Shown here: positions 40,087 through 43,181 of the stretch, one piece after another | How positions within the stretch are numbered: position 1 is the stretch's first letter | How the letters are laid out: each line of letters opens with the position of its first letter | Origin: RUG334 sp045599645 | GTDB taxonomy: Bacteria > Muiribacteriota > Ozemobacteria > Ozemobacterales > Ozemobacteraceae | Direction: 5' to 3' | Length of the DNA stretch: 43,181 bases | NCBI GenBank assembly: GCA_045599645.1 | Contig: JAZRWI010000015.1 | Location: 1 to 43,181, forward strand | Program-made: the position numbers and the translations under genes | Notes under the pieces: generated by a model | Databases searched by the model: none | Seen by the model: the letters and a program-made list of their open reading frames with translations, nothing else | Told to the model about the DNA's origin: nothing

Positions 40087-43005
40087 CTATATGTTTTCCT
40101 GCCATTTTCTAAGATAGAATCTTCTGTCAGCCCAGTTATATTCTGCTCTGTCCAGATTATTAGCAGCTCTAGCTTTGATACCCTTTTTGCTGTCTGATAA
40201 TACCTTAGCCTGTCTTTCAGCTATTCTCCTGGCAGCATCTGCAAGCTGGTCATGATACTGTTCCTGGAGACTTTTCTTGAGAGATAATCTCTGTTTGTCT
40301 GTATTTATTCCCCTGTTTGGAGTTCCTTCGGAAGCTTGTCGTGAATTTCCATAGCTTTCATTATTATTTCTTCCTGAGTTGTTATTTTCCCATCTATTAT
40401 CAGCATACCAAGTTCTTTCATCGCTTCTTCGCTCTTTTGAAGCATCAATGTTACTCCTAAGACTGAATCTTGATTCAGAGGTGTAGTCTTTAAAAGTTCT
40501 ACGAATAGTTTCATCATTTTGGATGTTTTCATTTTTTATTAGCTCCGTTAAAAAATCAATTAAGTCTTCATTACCATCGATGGGTATAGATTTAAAAATC
40601 TTAATTTCTTTGTTACTATAAGCAATATTCTCATTATAATAAGGATTTTGAATTACGTAAAATTTTTTATTAGTAAAAGCAAAATCTATAAATTTACCTT
40701 GTTTAAAAACTAAGTTCTTCTGATTTACTGCATGAGTTAAATTCCAGCCTTCTTCCCCACCAATGGTTTTTAAAGAATATCTGATATCCTTCTTGCTCTG
40801 GTCGAATCTCTGGCTGAGAGGGATGACATTCCCTTCGTCATCATAGGTAACTGAGTCGGGTAATGCCTTGCCGAGGTCTGACATCAATCTTTCTGCTACA
40901 GTTGATTTAAGTGAGAACATAGAACCATTGGTATTAGACAATTCCAATGCTGCTTTAAATAACTTAGAATTTTTATTATGCTTTTCTATTTCAAATTTTT
41001 CTTTATATACTGTTCTCCTGGAATTAGTTTCTTCCATTTTTTGAATAGCCTTTGCAAATTCGCTATCAAGAAGATTTGGATTATTTCCAACAGCTTTAAT
41101 AAGACCACCAAATGTTTTATATTTTGATGTGCCTTGCTTCATTATGAATTCAAGTTTAGATAGAATTTCGTCAGCCTTATCGTCAGCGGACCTATTTCTT
41201 TGGAGTTTATCTTTTTTCGGTCTTCGCTCTATAATATCCTTCCAAAAATCTAATTCTTCTGTTAATTCCTCTTGGGTATATTTTTCAAATTTAGGATTAA
41301 TCTTATAGAAATTTGTTGCATTATAGAACGGAGAAGTATGATGATAAGCAGCACCAGTAAGCAATACTTCCTTCAATACTTCTGTCTTGTATCCAGATAT
41401 ATCTAAATTTGGATTTACAGAATATAATCCTTCAAGCAATGCTTGTTTGCTCCATTTCGATTTTGGCATTTCACCTGAATCGTAAGCAGCTCTAGCATTA
41501 ACAGACATTGATTTATCTTGTAGATAACCATTTCCTCTAAGACTGTATCTGATGTCCTTCTTCTTTGGATTGAACCTTTCGCTAAGAGGTATGATGTTGT
41601 TTGCATCGTCTCTTGTTACAGGTTCGGCTGACTTGATGTTTTCCGAATCAAAAACAATGTATTCCTCATCGTCATTATTTACACCGTCATAACCTTTTTT
41701 GATGAGGTAATTAGCAGCCTTTTCGCCAGCCTTGTCCAGACCTTGGAATATTTTTAAAGCCTTCAAGCCTTGACCAAAAGTAGCAGGGTTATTCAGCTTT
41801 ATATAGAATTTCCTTACATTTCTACCGTAGCTTTTTGCATCATCTTCCCAAGGGCTGAAGAAATTGCCTTGAATATCCATATTGGCACGTGTCTTGGTTC
41901 TATCAAATTCATTGAATTGTGCTTCGGTTCCATGGTGGACCACAAGAGGTTCACCGTTTTCGTCTACTACTTTGCTAGAATCACCTTGCAGAATTTCCAA
42001 TAATCGTTTATCATTAATTATAGGAGCAGTTGAATTATTAGCAAACTCACTAGTTAAAGAGTCAATACTTTTAATTAAACTGCTCTTCTCTATTTTTGTT
42101 AAAGAATGGTCATAATAAATTTTCCCATTTTTTAAACCTATAGTAAGTTTTGCTGTATAGTTTTCATCTCCAATATTCAAACCAACAACATAATATCTAT
42201 AACTATCAAATTTATTATTCCCTTTGATATTTTCTTTTTCTGTGATAAAAATAGCATTTTCAAGCATCTTCGGAATGTAAGCTATTGATTTAAGATGTAT
42301 TATACTTTCTGCATCGTGATGAGTAACCTTTTCAGCTCCCTTTCTTGAAATAGAAATTTCTTCATTTGTGTCTTTATTTAAATATTTTCTATTTCTTAAA
42401 TTATTTAGAATATAATTTGATGCTGAAATACTATTTAGTTCATATTTTCCTTTATATTCATTTCCATTAAAAATAATAGGCTTACTATTAATTAGTTTCT
42501 GTTTTTTGTATGATTTTTCCCAGTCACCAAACCAGTCCTTGAACTGCTTTGTTCTTACCATGAGCCACTGAGCAGGTTCAAGGTTAGACTGTTTGCCATT
42601 CGGAGCCTTGCCGAGAGTGTTATTCTTTATTGCTGTTTGTAGGATATTCCTAAGTTCATCGGTATCCCCCAACTGCTTAACGGCATCAAGGTATTCCTGG
42701 TCTGATTCAGTTGACTTCAATGAGAACCTGACGTGTTCTGCTTCAACATCCTTCATCAGGCTGTCTAGGCTCTGATACTTTTTCAGATTCTCATCATACA
42801 TCTGTCTGCCTTCTTCGGCAGCTGCCTTCTGAGATTCAGCATAAGCTCTGTTGCTTTCAGCATAATTTTCAAATTTCTGTTCGCCTTCTGTTTCTGCGTA
42901 GCTACCATAACCGAAGATATTCTGAACAGGCGAATTGATAATATCATCAACAGTAACAGCATTGATTTTCTTTTTGCTGATTCCATCTTTCTGCAAAGAT
43001 TTTCG
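40087..43005 (-). CDS. Large polyvalent (MuF-type) phage toxin protein, 5' end disrupted by element A10
   Basis: About 970 native residues. In order (numbered from the longest frame, start 43077): a coiled, acidic N-terminal part (38-115); a nuclease-like module of the barnase/EndoU/ColicinE5/RelE type (about 165-335: RTKQFKDWFGDW, SRKGAEKVTHHDAESIIHL, IYYDHSLTKIEK); and an ADP-ribosyltransferase-like module (about 365-490: GEPLVVHHGTEAQF, NFFSPWEDDAKSYG, YIVFDSENIKS). A conserved phage block of unknown role follows (about 524-600: SVNARAAYDSGEMPKSKW). Six R-(F/Y/L)-S-L-(K/R) or MFSLK motifs sit between modules (about 117, 510, 720, 766, 870 and 930) and may be processing or linker sites. Polyvalent proteins are injected or packaged phage effectors. 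The frame breaks at A10. Confidence 0.7.
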   Translation of the reverse strand, partial: RKSLQKDGISKKKINAVTVDDIINSPVQNIFGYGSYAETEGEQKFENYAESNRAYAESQKAAAEEGRQMYDENLKKYQSLDSLMKDVEAEHVRFSLKSTESDQEYLDAVKQLGDTDELRNILQTAIKNNTLGKAPNGKQSNLEPAQWLMVRTKQFKDWFGDWEKSYKKQKLINSKPIIFNGNEYKGKYELNSISASNYILNNLRNRKYLNKDTNEEISISRKGAEKVTHHDAESIIHLKSIAYIPKMLENAIFITEKENIKGNNKFDSYRYYVVGLNIGDENYTAKLTIGLKNGKIYYDHSLTKIEKSSLIKSIDSLTSEFANNSTAPIINDKRLLEILQGDSSKVVDENGEPLVVHHGTEAQFNEFDRTKTRANMDIQGNFFSPWEDDAKSYGRNVRKFYIKLNNPATFGQGLKALKIFQGLDKAGEKAANYLIKKGYDGVNNDDEEYIVFDSENIKSAEPVTRDDANNIIPLSERFNPKKKDIRYSLRGNGYLQDKSMSVNARAAYDSGEMPKSKWSKQALLEGLYSVNPNLDISGYKTEVLKEVLLTGAAYHHTSPFYNATNFYKINPKFEKYTQEELTEELDFWKDIIERRPKKDKLQRNRSADDKADEILSKLEFIMKQGTSKYKTFGGLIKAVGNNPNLLDSEFAKAIQKMEETNSRRTVYKEKFEIEKHNKNSKLFKAALELSNTNGSMFSLKSTVAERLMSDLGKALPDSVTYDDEGNVIPLSQRFDQSKKDIRYSLKTIGGEEGWNLTHAVNQKNLVFKQGKFIDFAFTNKKFYVIQNPYYNENIAYSNKEIKIFKSIPIDGNEDLIDFLTELIKNENIQNDETIRRTFKDYTSESRFSLRSNIDASKERRSDERTWYADNRWENNNSGRNNNESYGNSRQASEGTPNRGINTDKQRLSLKKSLQEQYHDQLADAARRIAERQAKVLSDSKKGIKARAANNLDRAEYNWADRRFYLRKWQENI
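40305..40532 (-). CDS. Possible small gene overlapping the polyvalent gene in another frame
   Basis: 75 residues starting MKTSKMMKLFVELLK, with SD ACGGAG about 10 bases upstream. The helical pattern continues with SVLGVTLMLQKSEEAMKELG and EEIIMKAMEIHDKLPKEL and looks protein-like. In the long frame the same bases encode a hydrophilic Asn/Arg/Ser-rich stretch (about residues 848-924). Both frames may be used, or the long frame may have been joined to this gene. Family not recognised. Confidence 0.4.
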   Translation of the reverse strand: MKTSKMMKLFVELLKTTPLNQDSVLGVTLMLQKSEEAMKELGMLIIDGKITTQEEIIMKAMEIHDKLPKELQTGE

Positions 43006-43040
43006 TTTTATAATGGTCTGAAATTGGTATATTGGCAAAC
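43006..43040 (+). repeat. 35-bp element, copy A10
   Basis: TTTTATAATGGTCTGA plus AATTGGTATATTGGCAAAC. It interrupts the minus-strand polyvalent gene and shifts its frame. Confidence 0.95.
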
Positions 43041-43181
43041 GCAAGATCCTCATCTTCTTCATATTTCTTGTTTGCAAGCTTTTCGTATGTTTCCGGGTCT
43101 ACAAACTTAGTCGGATTCCTGAGAGCTTCTTCTGCTTCTTTTACGATTTCATCTCTTACTTCATATCTGTATCCGACCATG
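43041..43181 (-). CDS. Upstream part of the polyvalent gene, partial
   Basis: On minus the frame reads VGYRYEVRDEIVKEAEEALR, then NPTKFVDPETYEKLANKKYE and EDEDLA up to element A10, and continues off the window edge. The acidic, helical composition matches the start of the gene at 40087. Passing through the element puts translation into the wrong frame for the downstream part, giving a short nonsense tail ending near 42947. Confidence 0.55.

Noticed and set aside
34309..43040. 35-bp element as an integron attC site or a dif site
   Set aside because: It lacks the GTTRRRY/RYYYAAC core sites and the dyad of attC, and does not match the two-arm palindromic layout of dif. No integron integrase is in the window.

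Overview
This is an AT-rich bacterial window with two different halves. The organism cannot be named from sequence alone. The rplU-prp-rpmA order is typical of Firmicutes and some other anaerobic phyla. Many proteins carry Sec signal peptides, one carries a lipobox, and there is an AqpZ-type aquaporin, a type III glutamine synthetase and a DUF5714 protein, so a gut or rumen anaerobe is a reasonable inference. No rRNA, tRNA or CRISPR array was seen.

Bases 1 to about 33,200 are ordinary chromosome with intact, well-spaced genes and clear intrinsic terminators. In order: a SAM methyltransferase; an HTH regulator with a membrane protein; an HAD 5'-nucleotidase; a pair of paralogous amidohydrolases; a small lipoprotein; a degenerate membrane-anchored 5'-nucleotidase overlapping a HAMP-GAF-GGDEF diguanylate cyclase; a UvrD-like helicase; a SpoIID-like/TPR/small membrane protein cluster; a dihydropyrimidinase; rplU-prp-rpmA; glnN with a creatininase-like gene; a subtilisin divergent from aqpZ; an esterase; two oppositely oriented secreted endonuclease I paralogs flanking two secreted zinc-ribbon proteins; SH3-domain exported proteins; and a DUF5714 protein. 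Several genes have a -10 box only 3 to 9 bases upstream of the ATG and no Shine-Dalgarno sequence, which suggests leaderless mRNAs beside ordinary SD-led genes.

Bases about 33,250 to 43,181 are an accessory region: a frameshifted Rpn-type nuclease, an AbiEi/AbiEii toxin-antitoxin pair, remnants of phage or mobile-element genes (DUF2335, a gpG-like virion morphogenesis protein, pieces of MuF-type polyvalent toxins) and a large polyvalent protein with nuclease-like and ADP-ribosyltransferase-like modules. Ten copies of a roughly 35-bp element, all in the same orientation, punctuate this region. They sit at junctions between unrelated or truncated genes, interrupt the polyvalent gene, and bound a duplicated cassette. 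That cassette carries an array of six different GC-rich hairpins joined by a conserved TTTCAC-like linker.

Between two of these elements lies a probable type I toxin-antitoxin locus: an 18-residue hydrophobic peptide resembling E. coli Ibs toxins, fully covered by an antisense RNA that has its own consensus promoter and terminator. The 35-bp element, the hairpin-array cassette and this locus are the best candidates for something not yet described.
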